Shown piece after piece: positions 23,900-37,946 of a DNA stretch of 64,000 bases. The first letter of the stretch is position 1; every line of letters begins with the position of its first letter. The notes beneath the pieces are model-generated. The model was given only the letters and a program-made list of their open reading frames with translations. It had not been told where the DNA came from and did no database searches. Source of the DNA: Theobroma cacao (Eukaryota; Streptophyta; Magnoliopsida; Malvales; Malvaceae); contig NC_030850.1 of the NCBI RefSeq assembly GCF_000208745.1, positions 6,042,957 to 6,106,956 on the forward strand. The letters run 5' to 3'. The position numbers and the translations under genes are program-made.

Positions 23900-26800
23900 T
23901 ATAGGGAAGTGCATGTGGGGTGGTGGGGTCCTAATGGCATTTAGCCAATCTGGCTAAGTCCCACATCTCCACAAGAATCATGAAGTAGTGTTATGATGTT
24001 ATCCAGCAGGAACAACGGATGAGGAGTAGCAAGCAGTAAGCCCACACCCAGAAATCTAATCCAAGATAGACCCAATTCTCTCCTAGCGTGCTTGGCTGTA
24101 ATTCGGTGAGCCTCACTTCCCCTATCACTTGCATCTCTAAGGCAACAAGGTATGGCTCAAAATTCATAGTCCACCAATCCTCGCACATATACAAGGGGCA
24201 GCACTACTTGCAACCAAATTAAACCCCTCTCTTATCTGGTATCTAGCTAGATACTAGTGTCATTTGTCATGGTTAAGCTAAAGGACAGTCAAAACTTAGT
24301 AACCAGAGGTTCTATCTTGTTGTAGGGCCATAGCTTTTATTACTCCAGAACTGAGACTTGTTTTGTGCAGCTCCACAGAATTTGAAAGGTTATGTGTTAT
24401 TACCACTAGTTTCTTGTAATAAATGTCAGTCTTAGCATTTAAGTCCTGACTAATTGTGTTGAGGCTTGAGATTGATTCATTGTCATCTTCATTTCAGAGT
24501 AACATAGTTTATGAAAATGGCAAAACATGTCCCATTCTTTGAGTGAATGCTCCCACTTTGGAAATTAAGCTGAGTGGAAGGATCACTCTCAGATGATAAA
24601 CAAAATAAAGACAATAAATAGAAAGGAAATTGCTGAAGAGTCAATAATTAAAAAAAAAAAAAGGACCAAACACATTATCATTTTTTTCTAATCTTTTTAC
24701 TTTAGGTTTCCAACCACTTAACATATCTTAAATAGAAACCTGAAAACCAGCTTGAGATTAGAAGGGAGAAGGGAGAAAAGCATTTATGGCCTACTTGGGG
24801 ATGTCATGTCAATATAGGCATAAAGTGATGAACACAGATTACATGAGAAGCATTTGCAACTAGTGCTTTAGATATTCATAGTCCAGCTGCAGATACTCTT
24901 TCAGTCTTAACAAGGAAAGCAAGTACTTCTTGAATTATGAGTGTGATTTTGGTCCACACGGTTTGCTGGCTGGCTAAGGGACCCGCTCTCATATGCAGAG
25001 TACTATAGACCCTGGAGCTGTACAAAAAAACAATGCTGTTATTAGTTTTTGTTTATAGCATTAAATGTACTTAATCAGCATGTCGGAATGGCTTGTTGTT
25101 TGCTGGTGGGGAGGCCTCCTTAAAGTGATTCTTTTTTTTCTTTTCTATTTTCCGTACCAGCAGCAGACATTTGTGATAGGGTTTTCTGATGCAAAAGGAT
25201 TAGGTTTGGTTGATGATGGAATCTAGCAATGAATTACTATATCGGAAAACAAAGTGATATAACTCAACCATACATGCAAAGGTTTTACTTTTTTTCGGTT
25301 CTAAGCAATCAGACCCAAAATTTGAGTTCTTCCCAACTGTTTTTTTTTTATTTCCTTCCAATTTTAATGAGGTATCACACTTTCTTTTCTTTGCTGTGCT
25401 TTTCCCTGTCTCACTTGATTTTGTCAGCATTGCCTTATCAGGGCTGATCACGCCATGTGGTAGTGGGTTCGATTGTCACAAACCAGAGCCAAATGTTAGA
25501 AAGCAAGGGCAGTTTGCAGATGCATAGCAATAATCCCATCTCAATTTGAGCCCATCCATCCTGCAATCCTGGATTGCCCTTAGAACTTCCATCTATAGTT
25601 GGCTTGATAGGCAAAGGGAAAGTCCAGTTAACCAGAATTTTCCTTAAATATCAACAACCACATGGTTCTTGGTAAAGTATAAATTGAGCAGGTACTGCTA
25701 GCTAGTTCCCTAAGAGTAAATCGATAACACATCTTGCCTAAAGGGCCAGAGTTTTGCGACATACATATTTAATCTGAAGAAAGGGAGTTCGGAATCAAAC
25801 TTTTTTAACTTTTTGTGTGAAAAGGATACATGCATTTATCACTGCATCAAATACCTCTATTTATGACTGCAATAAACTCGAATGTAGTTATTATTAATTA
25901 AATCCTAGTGATAAATATTAAGGTCTTGATTGATGTGCTGTTAAAAGGATTCTAAAATCTATGTCCAAACTTAGTACCAAATCAGTTCATCACTCTAATT
26001 TTAAAGAATTTAAACCATGTCCAAACTAATATTATTAAATTTTACCTTTGAGAGTGGATAATGTGGCATTTAGGTGGTCGTCTAGTATGTTGAGATGAAT
26101 TATTTTTTACTACTTGGCACATATCAATCTGAAAAATTATAATTAAATGTAATTAAATAATTAGTACTTTTTAATTCTTAAAAACACTAGTAGTACTTTT
26201 TTGTTAAAAATAAAGTCTTTTTTACAAATTTATACCGCATGGTAAAAAAAATTCAAATGGCATATCACGTCACCAATGAGAAAGCTAATTACGTGAATTT
26301 AAGTGCAGGATTTCAATACCCTTATCAATTATCTTTAAAATTAACTTATAACAAAATTGTAGGGATTAAATTCTTTAAAATTAGAGTTGATTAACTAAAA
26401 TTACCGAATTAAAATAATATAAAAGAAAATTTTCAGAATTGGACCTAAATAAATAAAGGCATAATATTTGAAAAATCCCTAATTATTCAAAAAAATTCAA
26501 ATAAGCTCTTATACTTTTATTATATTTAATTAAGTCTTTATATTTTTATTTTAAATTAAATAAGCCATTGTACTTTTATTTTGAGTCAAATAAGTCTTAA
26601 TAATTAACGATTACTTAATCAAAATACCATTTATCAATTTATGTTGTATGACGCTAATGACATACTAATATATCATAATTTATTATAATGTAAAATGCTA
26701 ATTTGACATGATAACTTGATCATATGACATTTTTTACCTTCCACGTCAATTCCATGTTAATGTCATATGAATATAAAATGACATGTGACATTTTAACTAA

Positions 26801-27183
26801 TGATAATTTGTTAATCATTAATCATAAAAGTTTATTTAACTAAAATTAAAAACATAAAAACTTAATTGAATGCAATAAAAGAATAAAAACTTTTAAAAAA
26901 AAAAACCATAAATAAAAAATCAATGAAATTTATATTCTAACTCCAGTCACAATTTTTGGTCTAATATTATATTTTTGTAAACATGATTGCTTGTTTGATA
27001 TCAAAATATTAACAAGTACATAAGAGTAATTAGGCCGGTGCTCGAGCCCAATTCGCTAATAACGGGCTGGTTACAATTAGCCCAACCCAAAACAACAGTG
27101 TAAGATCACTATTTATTAATAAGATCCGGCTACTTTCCTGTTAGCATTTTAACCGGAGAGTCCAGTTAACGGTGGATGGTACA
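23900..27183. other. Intergenic, no gene seen
   Basis: No supported gene. It holds MITE-like copy 3 (see 26490-26900). A lysine-rich minus-strand frame at 25200-25451 could not be joined to any exon or family. A GTCCCACATC element at 23957 resembles the snRNA upstream element but has no TATA at the right distance. Confidence 0.4.
26490..26900. repeat. AT-rich palindromic MITE-like repeat, copy 3
   Basis: The left arm CTTTTATTATATTTAATTAA near 26513 and the inverse of the right arm (CTTTTATTGCATTCAATTAA) align along more than 100 bases. The core has TCATATGACATTTTTTACCT and AAAATGACATGTGACATTTT. Confidence 0.65.
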
Positions 27184-27838
27184 CCATCTCATTAAAATTG
27201 AAATCTACGGTTCTAAATACACCACGTCATCGGAAAAAAGTTAAGGGAAATAACTACGTTAAAAATTTGGATAAAATGCTTCAATATTTTCAAGTTTTAG
27301 TGAAAATTTTAAGTATGTTTATTAATTATAAAAATAAATACTTTATCTCAAAAATAAAAATATTGTTAACAAAAATTAAAAAAAGTTAAAATATTTTTTC
27401 TTTTTTTGTTAATTTAAAAAATTATTATTATATTTAAAAAATTAAAAAAAAAAAAGAGAGAGGATCACCCATCGGTGCTCCCCCTCTAAGGGAACATCAG
27501 GCTTCTCAAGAGAGCACTAGGTGCTTCCCATTTTGAGAGATTTTTTTTTAATTAATAAAAAATAAAAATTATATAATAATAATTTTAAAAATTAATTAAA
27601 AATAAAATTATTTTTTTGTTTTTGTCATGTTAGCACGTTGAAGGAAATATTAATTATTAGCAAACGGCTGGACGTACCTGTTTTGAGAAAAATATTTTTT
27701 TGAAATGAGTTATTTATTTTGAAAATTAATAAATTTTTATATAATTTTGATCAAGAAAAGATAAATGTATTTTATTCTAAAAATTTCATTGTTCTATGAT
27801 GTGGCATATCAAAGAGCCGTAGATTTCAAGTTTAATGA
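27184..27838. repeat. Inverted-repeat element upstream of DRG1
   Basis: The arms are about 50 bases. The left arm (27184-27234) contains CTCATTAAAATTGAAATCTA-CGGTTC and CACCACGTCAT. The right arm (27787-27838), read inversely, contains CTCATTAAACTTGAAATCTA-CGGCTC and GCCACATCAT. The interior is AT-rich apart from a GC-richer patch at 27465-27540. Ends and target duplications are unclear, so the transposon class is not assigned. Confidence 0.55.
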
Positions 27839-28096
27839 GGTGGCTTCTTATATAACCGTAGATATCTTCTTTTGAAAAGTCGAGGAGGAGAGGGGCCGGA
27901 TCCTTATTGGATCCAGTCCACAGCCCAGTTACGTCGCACCAAATCTAAGCCCTATTGTTCAACTATCTTAGTTTTCTCTAGCATCTACTTGTTGCTCTTT
28001 TCTTCTTCCTCCCTTAAGTAGAAAAAACGAACCGTCGCAGCCCAGTCGCCGCCGTCCGATCACCGTGATCTGAATCACTCTTTCTCTTCTGTGACA

Positions 28097-31000
28097 ATGG
28101 CGACTGTCATGCAAAAAATCAAAGACATCGAAGATGAGGTTAGCTTTTTCTTTTTTTCTTTTTGCTTTTAGTTCGTAGAATAATCTCTCAGTTCCGTTCG
28201 GCTGCTCATAATAGCTCATAATCCAAAATTGAATTTTTTATATTTAATGTACTTGTCTATTACTTAGCCTAGTAATTGCTCAATTATTGAATATCTTTCC
28301 GAGTAATGTAAAGTCGAATATATTTTTCCATTTTCCAATGAAAATTGAAGATAGCTTCCTATTTTTCTTATTATTTTTAAAAAGATTAGGCTTTGAGTTA
28401 TTTAAAAAATATTAAGCTTTGAATTATTTTTTAAGGACCAAAATTTGAATATTCGTTGTATAGTTTTTCGGGTTAATATGTAGGAGAAAAAAATGAATAA
28501 TGCTTAGAATTTCTAGGTTTTATCGGTTTATTCATTTTGAAATATTGTTGAATGGAAATGAATTGATGAATAAAGGTGTGTTCGTAAGAATTGTGTTTGT
28601 ATTTTCTAAAATTTCAAAGCTTTGTTGGCTAAATGCAAAACGTGTCCATGAAACTTGAGCAACTGCTAAAGTCTTGGCTTTCTGTATTTAAATGTTGTCC
28701 TTTTGTTTATTACAGATGGCAAGGACTCAAAAGAACAAAGCAACAGCTCATCATCTCGGTTTGCTGAAGGTGAACATGGCTTTTATCTTCTTTTATTGAT
28801 TGATTTTGTTTTGGTTCATTTGTGGAATTATGTGTTTATTGTGTTAAAAATGCTGTGTTTGATTCTTTTTTCCTTTTTGTGGTATTCATGTTCGTTGATG
28901 AAAATGATTTGTGTCATTGGTCATATGGTGCTAGGCTAAACTTGCAAAGCTACGAAGAGAACTCCTTACACCCTCATCAAAAGGGGGAGGTGCTGTGGGT
29001 GAAGGTTTTGATGTTACAAAAAGTGGAGATGCAAGAGTTGGTCTAGTAGGTTTCCCTTCAGTGGGGAAATCTACTCTTCTAAACAAATTGACAGGGACAT
29101 TTTCAGAGGTATGAATGGCTGTTTGTGATGTCATAAAGGTGCAAATGCCGCCTCTGGTTATCTTCTGTTATCACAAATGCTAGAGTTTGATTGTGTTAAG
29201 AAAATGTTTTTCGAAATTTTCTGAATTCTGGTTCTTCTCTTCTCTACCAAAAATACATTTTTGAAACATTAGAGATCCCAAATTCTGGAAGGGGATAAGG
29301 TTAACCCAGCCTTAAAGACTGAGAATTGAGAATGGTTGAAGTTTTGAACTGTGAAGTATACCATGCTTTAGTTGACATGTAAATTTATTTGTCTGTCTGG
29401 TCTTACTGGTCTTTGACTGAGAAGAATGTTTAGCATAACTTTTCACATTTTCTTAAATTTTTGTTGGGGTGAGAAGGGAATGGGAGGGCTGAGTAAAACA
29501 TGTTCTCTCTGGAAGTTTGTGCTGCAATATTGCCCAGGATCTTCTGAGGACTGATGAACTTGTATTCTTTGTGGTTTATAGGTTGCTTCCTACGAATTTA
29601 CTACATTAACTTGTATCCCAGGTGTGATCGTGTATAGAGGGGCTAAAATTCAGGTACTATTTTCTTTAGCAAAGCTTAATTTGAATGTGAATTTTTGCTT
29701 TAGTCATGGATTAAATTTTAGTAATAGCAGTTGAATAATTGATCTTTCCCTTTTGTCGTACGTACCATTTTACCCTTGGGAGGGATGTAATAAAGCAGGA
29801 TGTTAGTGGTTCATTCGATGCTCTTATACTGTTTCTTTGGTTGTGTTTACATATATATTCCATAAATTTATAAACTCAAAATTTTATGAATTTAAGGATC
29901 ATGTTGTGAAATATTGTTTAAGTTCATGCTTTTTAATCAGTGTCTCATGAAATTTTGGTTGTCAAGTATTTGCTATTGTCTGATGCCTTAACTATCTTGT
30001 CATAAGAGCTATCCTATTTGTGTTGAATTTGTTGTAAATTATAATGTGTCGAAAAACAAATGCCCCCTTGATGAATGAACTTATGTAGAAGAACTGTGCT
30101 AAGTTTGACGGATATTTTTTCCCTATTACTACATCAAGATGCTTGAATGACTTGTTGAGATAAGCTTTTTCTGGAAGATAACAAACTAGATATAATGCCA
30201 ATGTTATTGTGATTTGCAGTTGTTGGATCTCCCTGGTATTATCGAGGGTGCTAAAGATGGAAAGGGTAGAGGAAGACAGGTAAACACAATTAGTTTTGTC
30301 AGATATAACCAATAATTTATGGGCTTTTTTTGGCATTTTTTTAATTGCATGTTCAAAGTGCTTGATTATATTTTTGCGTTAGAAAATGCTTAAGCATAAT
30401 CATATGTATTATATAGATGAAACTATGTTAATGTTCATTTCTATTGTTTAATGTTTATTTATTTATTTTTAATTTTATATTCTATTAATTTTATGCTATT
30501 ATTGCTTGTGTGAATTTTAATTTTAAATTTAATTTTACAACTTAGAATGTTTTTTTCCCATGTTTATGCTATGCCTACTAAAGTATCATGAAAGATTATG
30601 CACTTCAGCAGAGTGGATATTTTCAATCTAATTTTATTTTTGGGCATGATTTTATTAATGTCATAGAATTGAAATCATTTTAGTATAATTCTAGGTCAAA
30701 CCTGTTTTGAAAATTTTATTGTCTTGTACCAGTTTCTGATCTTTTTTCTCATGCTCATCTGTTGTTACAAGTATGCTGAAAGAAGTGCCATTGTTATCCA
30801 GGTCATCAGCACTGCTAGGACATGCAATTGTATATTGATTGTTCTTGATGCGATAAAGCCAATAACTCACAAGCGTCTTATTGAGAAAGAGCTTGAAGGA
30901 TTTGGCATAAGGTAACATTGGCTAATCTTCTGCTGCCTCCTGGTGGTTTCACTTTTGATGTCATTTTGGCCTCTTTTGCATTTGCCTGCCTGTATTTCTT

Positions 31001-33856
31001 AGCCATGCTGATCTTTCTTGTATCCAAAGTGCTATTATTGTGGAATCTAAGAGTATTTTGTCTCCTTTTTTTAATATATTTTCTTTGAAAAATTATGTTT
31101 CAGTCTCTTAGCTTCTTACTGTCTACTCACATCCTTGATTTTAGTTTTCCCTGACAACTATTGTTTGTTTCTTATCAGTGTTTGCTAAATTTAATCCTTC
31201 CCCTTAATATGGCATAAATTTGGTAGCAGTTACTTGAATGAGCATTAGACACATGACTTGTTGGTTCTTCAACATGGAGATCACAGATCACAGAAAAGTA
31301 TGGTAATGACATTTTGAAGCAAATATACATGCCTATAGCACCTCTATCTCAATGCTGTTAGAACTTATCTTGAAGGACTTCTAGTTTTCTACAGTTTTGT
31401 TTATGTCAAAATAGGGCAAGGTGGTTTGCTAATTTCATTGGAATTTAGTATAACATGGGTTACTTGCTATGGCTTTCAATCTAGTGGTATCATTTAGTGT
31501 TTTGATGGAGTAATTATATATATGTAGAATATTCTTGATATTAAGGTTTTTCCTTGTACATATTGATTTTTTTTTAATTAATTAGTATAGATCACATGTT
31601 GGAGCATCCCATGTCTTGTTGCTACCGTTCTTGAGCTGCATCTTTGTAGTGGTTGGCTCCTTGCCAGTGCTCTGAAAAGTGTAGTTTGTGGGCACAGGTT
31701 GAACAAGGAACCGCCTAATTTGACATTCAGAAAGAAAGACAAGGGTGGTATTAATTTCACCTCCACAGTTGCAAATACTCTCCTGGACCTTGAAACTGTG
31801 AAGGCAATATGTAGTGAATACAGAATTCACAATGCTGATATCACTTTGAGATATGATGCAACCGCTGATGATCTAATAGATGTCATTGAGGGCAGTAGGA
31901 TATATATGCCTTGCATCTATGTCGTGAACAAGATTGATCAGATTACACTTGAAGAGCTGGAGATTTTGGATAAACTTCCCCATTACTGCCCAGTCAGGTA
32001 CTTTTCCCTTGATCTTTTGGGAACTAGGCTGACTCTTCTCTGCTAATGTCTTTTTCAATCAAAGTTATCATAATAAAGTTGATCTGCTTCATTGAAGTAT
32101 GCGATGTTAAATCTTTATGTTGTGATTTAGACTTCAGATAATAGTTGTTCCTTTAGAGCAGCTTAAGTGTTTTATAACAAGCACATAGGAGATGTGAACA
32201 AACCATATTTAGATTGAATAAAAACAATCGAATTTGCTACCAGATGAAAACTCTCAGATGGTGAATTTACATTGTCTGCGGTAGCTTTTGCAATAATTTA
32301 AAGATGAGGATAGTTATGCTGGTCCTTCCCTGTTGTAGCGTGGCATCAACCTGTGATTATAGGGCTATATTTCTTCAGGTTTGAAACAATATTAACAGCT
32401 TAAAGTAAATTGTAAATATTAGCCTATGCTTGGTTTTGATTGTGCCCTTAAAGTGTCATTTTTACTCCTATTGGATTTGCTTGGTATGATTGAGTGGTCT
32501 ACAGCAACTATGTTGTCTTCTTGTAATTTATGGTGATGGCTATTTCTTTCTTTGCCTGATCATCTACTTTGTCATTTATGGTCTAATTTTCTATATACTT
32601 CTTTTTCTGACTAATCTGTAGTGCTCACCTGGAGTGGAACCTAGATGGTCTCCTGGATAAGATATGGGAGTATCTTGATTTAACTCGCATTTATACAAAG
32701 CCAAAGGGGATGAATCCAGACTATGAAGATCCTGTAATCCTGTCATCAAAGAAGAGGACAGTTGAGGACTTCTGCAACCGAATCCATAAAGACATGCTTA
32801 AACAATTTAAGTAGTAAGTATCCTCTTCAAATCTCTAATGCAGTATGCTGTTGAGTCATAGCCATTTCCGTGCTTGCACATTTTGCAGATGCAAGGTGTT
32901 TTAGAAGTCTGCCCTGAAACTTTGTTTGAGAGTGCAGGAGGAAAAAAACTAAATATCATACATATTTGCATGCTAGCTTATACTTTTTTTGTGTAAATGC
33001 CCTGCATATGTTTGAACATAAGCAAATTCCAACCAATTTCAGCCACTAGAAAGGAAACTCTCACAAGAACATCAGGATTTTAGGGTGCCTATAATAAAGC
33101 TCTAAGTAGCAATGTGTCATTTCAGTTGTTTTCTTATTTTGGACTACTATTCTGGGACTGTATGTTATTTCTCCGTTTACCTTCTGCAATGAATCTTGTA
33201 ATGAATGAAATTACAAGGATGGTTAAGTTCAAAGCTTTATGATGTTGTCCATAGTTGAACAATCAGTAAGGAATTTGAATGCTTATCAAAGAACACGGTA
33301 TATCCAAGCATATGCACCTTGCTGTTTACTTGCTTTGTTTTGAGACAGACCAAAACATAAAGAGCATAGCTTATGTTGGCATTGTTTTTGAGTCTGTCAG
33401 GTATTTTGGATTAGTCAATTGTAGGAAGGCATACTGTTTGTTGCAAGTCACTGGTTTGTTGACAAGGGAAATATGCAGTCAGAGAAGATTATTAGTACTT
33501 TTCTATTTGAATTGTTTTTTTTTTTTTGAATTTATATTCTTTTACTCTTTTACCATATTTAAATTTCCAGTTCATAAGTTCTTAATGTGGTCATATGATA
33601 CAGTGCATTGGTATGGGGATCGAGCGTGAAACACAAGCCCCAAAGGGTTGGCAAGGTTTGTTCTAGAAACATGATTTCTATAATTATCAGCTCCAACATC
33701 TCATTTCCAACCATTTTCCTCCCCATTTCCCTACTCTACCTTTCTTTTTTTCTTTTTTCTTCTATGCTGCTGATTTGCTTGGATAAATCATGCTTTTTAT
33801 CCCAGGATCATGAACTTGAGGATGAAGATGTTGTTCAGATTATCAAGAAGGTGTGA
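28097..33856 (+). CDS. DRG1: Developmentally regulated GTP-binding protein 1 (DRG1)
   Basis: A cytosolic Obg-related GTPase that binds translating ribosomes with a DFRP partner and helps resolve stalled translation. Ten exons join in frame: 28097-28138, 28716-28769, 28935-29108, 29582-29653, 30220-30279, 30802-30911, 31698-31997, 32622-32813, 33604-33655, 33806-33856, giving 368 residues, the usual length. The start [20 protein letters not shown] matches plant DRG1. G1 is GFPSVGKST (residues 71-79), G3 is DLPG (about 117-120) and G4 is NKID in exon 7. The S5D2L-like insert and a C-terminal TGS domain follow ([20 protein letters not shown]), ending [10 protein letters not shown]. All junctions have GT/AG. 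The leader from about 27950 is GC-richer with GCCGCCGTCC. No damage seen. The 3' UTR probably extends to about 34250. Confidence 0.97.
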
Positions 33857-35201
33857 TTACAGAATATGGAATTATACTGGAACTCTCCAGTATGCCAACA
33901 TTTTAGGAATCCATCGTGCCCAATTTTCAGCTGCCAGCGAGGTTTCTGCAGCTGGAAATGAGGTAGAAGAGACACCTGATGTGTAATTATGCTGTTTTGC
34001 TGTCAAGCTCATTTGCTTTGATTTACTTGTATGTTTGCTTTGTTATGGTAGTATTATACTTGAAATCTAGAACAAGTTTGAAGTGCAAATGGCCTCGCGG
34101 GAAAATTTTTGTTTTAACTTCTGAGAGATTAGGCATTGATGACTTTGAGAGATTAGCCCTTGTCTCACCCGTGCATTGCCGCAAGATGCTAAACGAGGAT
34201 ACCTCCACATTGCAGAGTGCTGAACAGCTAGGCTATTAGCTTTTGTTTAAGAGATCTACTTATTTCTATAAGAGTAAAGGCTCCTTACAACATTTGCCAA
34301 AGGTTTCCTAATAAGAATAAGACAAATCACTTTTATCAGAGTGTTAAAAATTTTTAGTATTATTTTCACTGTTAACATGTTCTTGTAAGCCTATTAATCC
34401 AGATTTTAGCAATGCGTTTACTAGTATTGTTGCAACATGATGTAGGTTTAAAGTCTTTCACGGTAGCTGAGGAATTGGTCTTTCATGGTAGTTGACCTCT
34501 TATGCAACTTGCAAGAAGTACGTAAAGGTTGAACCACAAGTTGCAAAATTCTCTCTCTACCTTGAATATAACCACTGTGGGTTACCAACTTTGGCCAATT
34601 GCAGAGGCAGGAAGAAACCAGCGAGTTCAACGGATAAAGCAAATTTAAGATCCACCTTCCGTAAGGTATTGTTTTAATTTATTTTAAATTTACTACGCAG
34701 CCCGTCCTATCAGCATTAAGATCCTAAGCAATGGACCAGACAGGCAGTGCGGAATTGAAGCCACGGGCAAAAGAATTGGTCCCCATCCTCCCCCCCTTAA
34801 TCACTCGTGGTTGAGCCACATGACTATCATTATTCCAACCAGATTTTCTTTCATGTCACATCCCCCTGGATCTCACCCTAATCTCCTAATTATTCACATA
34901 GTTCAAGACTTCAATTCCCCCTTTTAACTTCTCCATTACTTTTCATTCAAATTACATCATTTCTGGTTATGTAAGCTAGCACCCAATAAAAGAGGATGCG
35001 GGAGATAAACATAAATCATCACCAATTTACTAAGCATAGCATCTTTTCCTATGTGAGAAAACGAAGGGGTTGATGAAGAGAAGCAGGAGAATAAATATGA
35101 TGGGAACACAAAAACATACAAAGGGAAAGAGAGAGTGCTCTCTAGATACATGGTCATCACACGAAGCTTTAAAATCATTTATAACATTAAGTCCGTGAAC
35201 C
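33857..35201. other. DRG1 3' UTR and intergenic space between convergent genes
   Basis: DRG1 (plus) and the NOI gene (minus) converge here. The first 400 bases are probable DRG1 3' UTR. Some DNA before 35201 is probably NOI 3' UTR. Short open frames at 33979-34239 and 34492-34677 show no family features. Confidence 0.45.
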
Positions 35202-37946
35202 TCAGGCCTTGACGCAACAGTTGAAGTAGCTGAGGATACTCCTCCTTGTCTGTTAAAAGAAAAAACATATCAAAAGGCAATGAGGTAATGAACTGAAACT
35301 AAAAACCACCATTCAAAAATCGTAGCATCAAAATGGCGTAAAAGGTTAAAAGGTAAGTCGAGTGATCTATCAGTGCATCAATGAACAGAGAATGTTCCAA
35401 AATAAATAAAACAATTGTGTTGAATTAATTAATCAGCAACACAACATACCAAGAATAAACACAGAATGAGCCAAAAGTGCCCACTGCCATGAACACATCA
35501 GTTGCATGTGCACCACTTGCACTTACGTGTGACCTAAGGAAGGTGTAATATGGACCATATATTAGTTATTGAGATCTAATCCTACGCAAACTTTCTTCAA
35601 TCTTTTGGCACACATCTCCATCATGCATTCATAGGTATAAATTATTAAAAATATTTGAGACCACTACCGGACCCCATGAGTCACGAGACTGTTGTCAGCA
35701 GGGTTAACTGATACCGACCTGAGAGATTTACGTCCCCTTATTATAAATTACGATCAGTTTTTCCCTAAAAAGAGATTCTAAATGTCCGCATGAACTCTCA
35801 AAGTTGATTTCTGTAATCAGAGAAACAGAACAACATGCTCCAAAAGAAATGCTTATCACAAAATTTGTCAAAGTGGAAAAAGTCCAGTGGAGAAAAGTAG
35901 ACGCATATCTTGACCACTGCATATCATAAATCAACATTGAAACATTATTATTGATTTACTATCTTCAACGTTCTTATCTTTAATTTGTCATAAAGGAATT
36001 GGAAACTTATTCTTACAACAACAACAACTAGGTCAATCAAATCAACATGATAAATAATCCTATTTCCTGCTGCCTTGACCAAATCTAACCGGGCTTTATT
36101 AAGTGCCAAACCATATGTGCTACAGAGTAAATGCTACCGACTCAGCTAGCAAACATCAAACAAAAGGTTAAATGATCCAGCTAAGCAACTTCCCCACCAC
36201 CCTAGCACATGGATGCCACTAAAGTTTATGACTTTATTTTCTTTTTATTTTCTTCCATCCTACGGCAAAATTCCTCTTTAAAGCTACTAACCAAAAATAG
36301 AAAAGCCATATTTAATGTACATTATCTAAAAAATTTAATAAATAAAGCATTTGGGAAGTTAGTGGAAGGGGGAATCTTACAGTTGGAGAGTGATGGTTCT
36401 GGGGATAATGGTGATGATCATCGCTAGGGGCAGTGCTAACACTGGTTGCAGTCGGATTAATGAACTCTTCTTCATTTCCAAGACTGGCTCTTGAAACTTC
36501 CCTCTTGTTCTGCTTCCTCATTTCCCTGATTTTCGAGAAGTCGAGAGAGTAATCAGGCAGCTGTCCCTTCTGCTCCCAGTCCCCAAATTGTGGCACTGAT
36601 AGCCATGGAGCATTTTTCTGCATAAATTCAAATACAACCCAAAACAATACATCAATTTAATCAACCTCAGCAAATGTATCAATGCTTGTTTTAACTCCAA
36701 CAAAGCATGCCAAACAATCAATAACTACACCACATATGGAAACAGAATAAACTGTGAAAACTATTTCTTAAAGGGGAAATGACAGCTGCCCGACCACAAG
36801 TGCCACTAAATTTTAATTCAATAAAGTACATGCCAATCCTGAGTGGTCCAACTGTTATCAAATTACAAAATTTGGCCTGAAAATTCAATAGCAACAGCTT
36901 AACAAAACCCTAAAGGAAAAAGTGGCTCTTTTTCTTTCCTCACTAGCAAGTATCCTTAAAAATATTGCTACTTGTTAAAAATATTATTTAAAAAATTACA
37001 TATGTTTGTCCAAAACTATGAAACTTCACATTCACAATCTAATGCATTTCAATTGATATGAAAGTATTCTTCATAATAACACCTTAACAAAGTATTGTAA
37101 CCTTCACCATTTTTGCTTAAAGAAGTCTCCTAAGAAGCAGAAACGAAGAAACAGGTCTGCAAAAGCTGCAATTAACCCGTCATCGCAATGCTAAGATCTT
37201 CTCGATGAACCAATTTTTTCAGTTTTAACGAGAAAATATTCATTGGGTTTTTAAAGTCAAAAAACTTTATGAATTAGATGGCAGAGAATTCATTAAGGTG
37301 CCGTATAAGCCGAATGGCACAACTCTGGAGACAACGTTACAAAATCGACCGAAGGAAACCCAAAAAATAGTCCTCGTATCTCCAAAAAAACTGTTTCTAA
37401 GCATTCCCGTTTCTTTTCCCTGTCCCAACTCTGCCATTATCGATTTTTTCGTCGAATAAACTTGAAGAATATACATATAGTACTAGCTTTTTTATTTAAA
37501 AAGAAAAAGAAGGTGGCAGCTTTGACTGGTCCACAGCTTTAAACAAAGTGACATTATTACTTGGTTGAATGTCTGAAAAAAAAAAAAGTAAAAGGGAAAG
37601 AAAAATAAAAGAATATCGACTTTTGAGACTAGAAAGGAAATCAGAAAGTGACCCTTAAATAATATTAGCCAAAGCAAAAAGAAAAAAAATACTTGAATAT
37701 GTAAAAATCGAAATCATTTTCGTCCATGACTGAACTTCTAAATGTTGAAATATCAAAAAAAAAAAAGATTTCAAAGGAACTGCAACTCCAAGACTCCAAC
37801 TTCAACTGATTATTAGAACATCTGAATCTCCAAGAGTTCTTATATAGATAAAGAAAAAGCTTCCCTGAGTTCATTTACCTCCCTTATTCTCAACAACATA
37901 TGAAAGAGCTATAAACAAAAGAACTCACCTCCTTACGATCTTCCAT
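35202..37946 (-). CDS. RIN4/NOI-domain small protein
   Basis: Member of the RIN4-like NOI family, plasma-membrane-anchored proteins of plant immunity that bacterial effector proteases such as AvrRpt2 can cleave. Three exons join in frame: 37946-37929 (MEDRKE), 36617-36381 (79 codons) and 35249-35202 (15 codons plus TGA), giving 100 residues. Exon 2 carries the NOI core LSVPQFGDWEQKGQ, with the PxFGxW cleavage-type motif at about residues 14-19, then SLDFSKIREMRKQNKRE, and a His/Ser/Pro-rich linker. Exon 3 ends SYFNCCVKA, the paired cysteines expected to be palmitoylated for membrane anchoring. Intron 1 is 1.3 kb and intron 2 is 1.1 kb. It converges with DRG1 and diverges from the ABCF5 side. 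Single NOI domain only, so it is an NOI-type relative and not full-length RIN4. Confidence 0.9.

Noticed and set aside
23957..23966. GTCCCACATC, like the snRNA upstream sequence element
   Set aside because: No TATA box at the required distance downstream and no snRNA sequence follows.
25200..25451. Lysine-rich minus-strand frame resembling a nuclear localisation segment
   Set aside because: Driven by poly-A/T tracts; no splice-compatible exon or known family around it.
25460..25480. GGGTTCGATT resembling a tRNA T-loop
   Set aside because: The flanking stem does not pair and no acceptor or anticodon arms are present.
33979..34677. Open frames after DRG1 considered as an additional gene
   Set aside because: Short, without family resemblance or paired splice sites; most likely DRG1 3' UTR and intergenic DNA.
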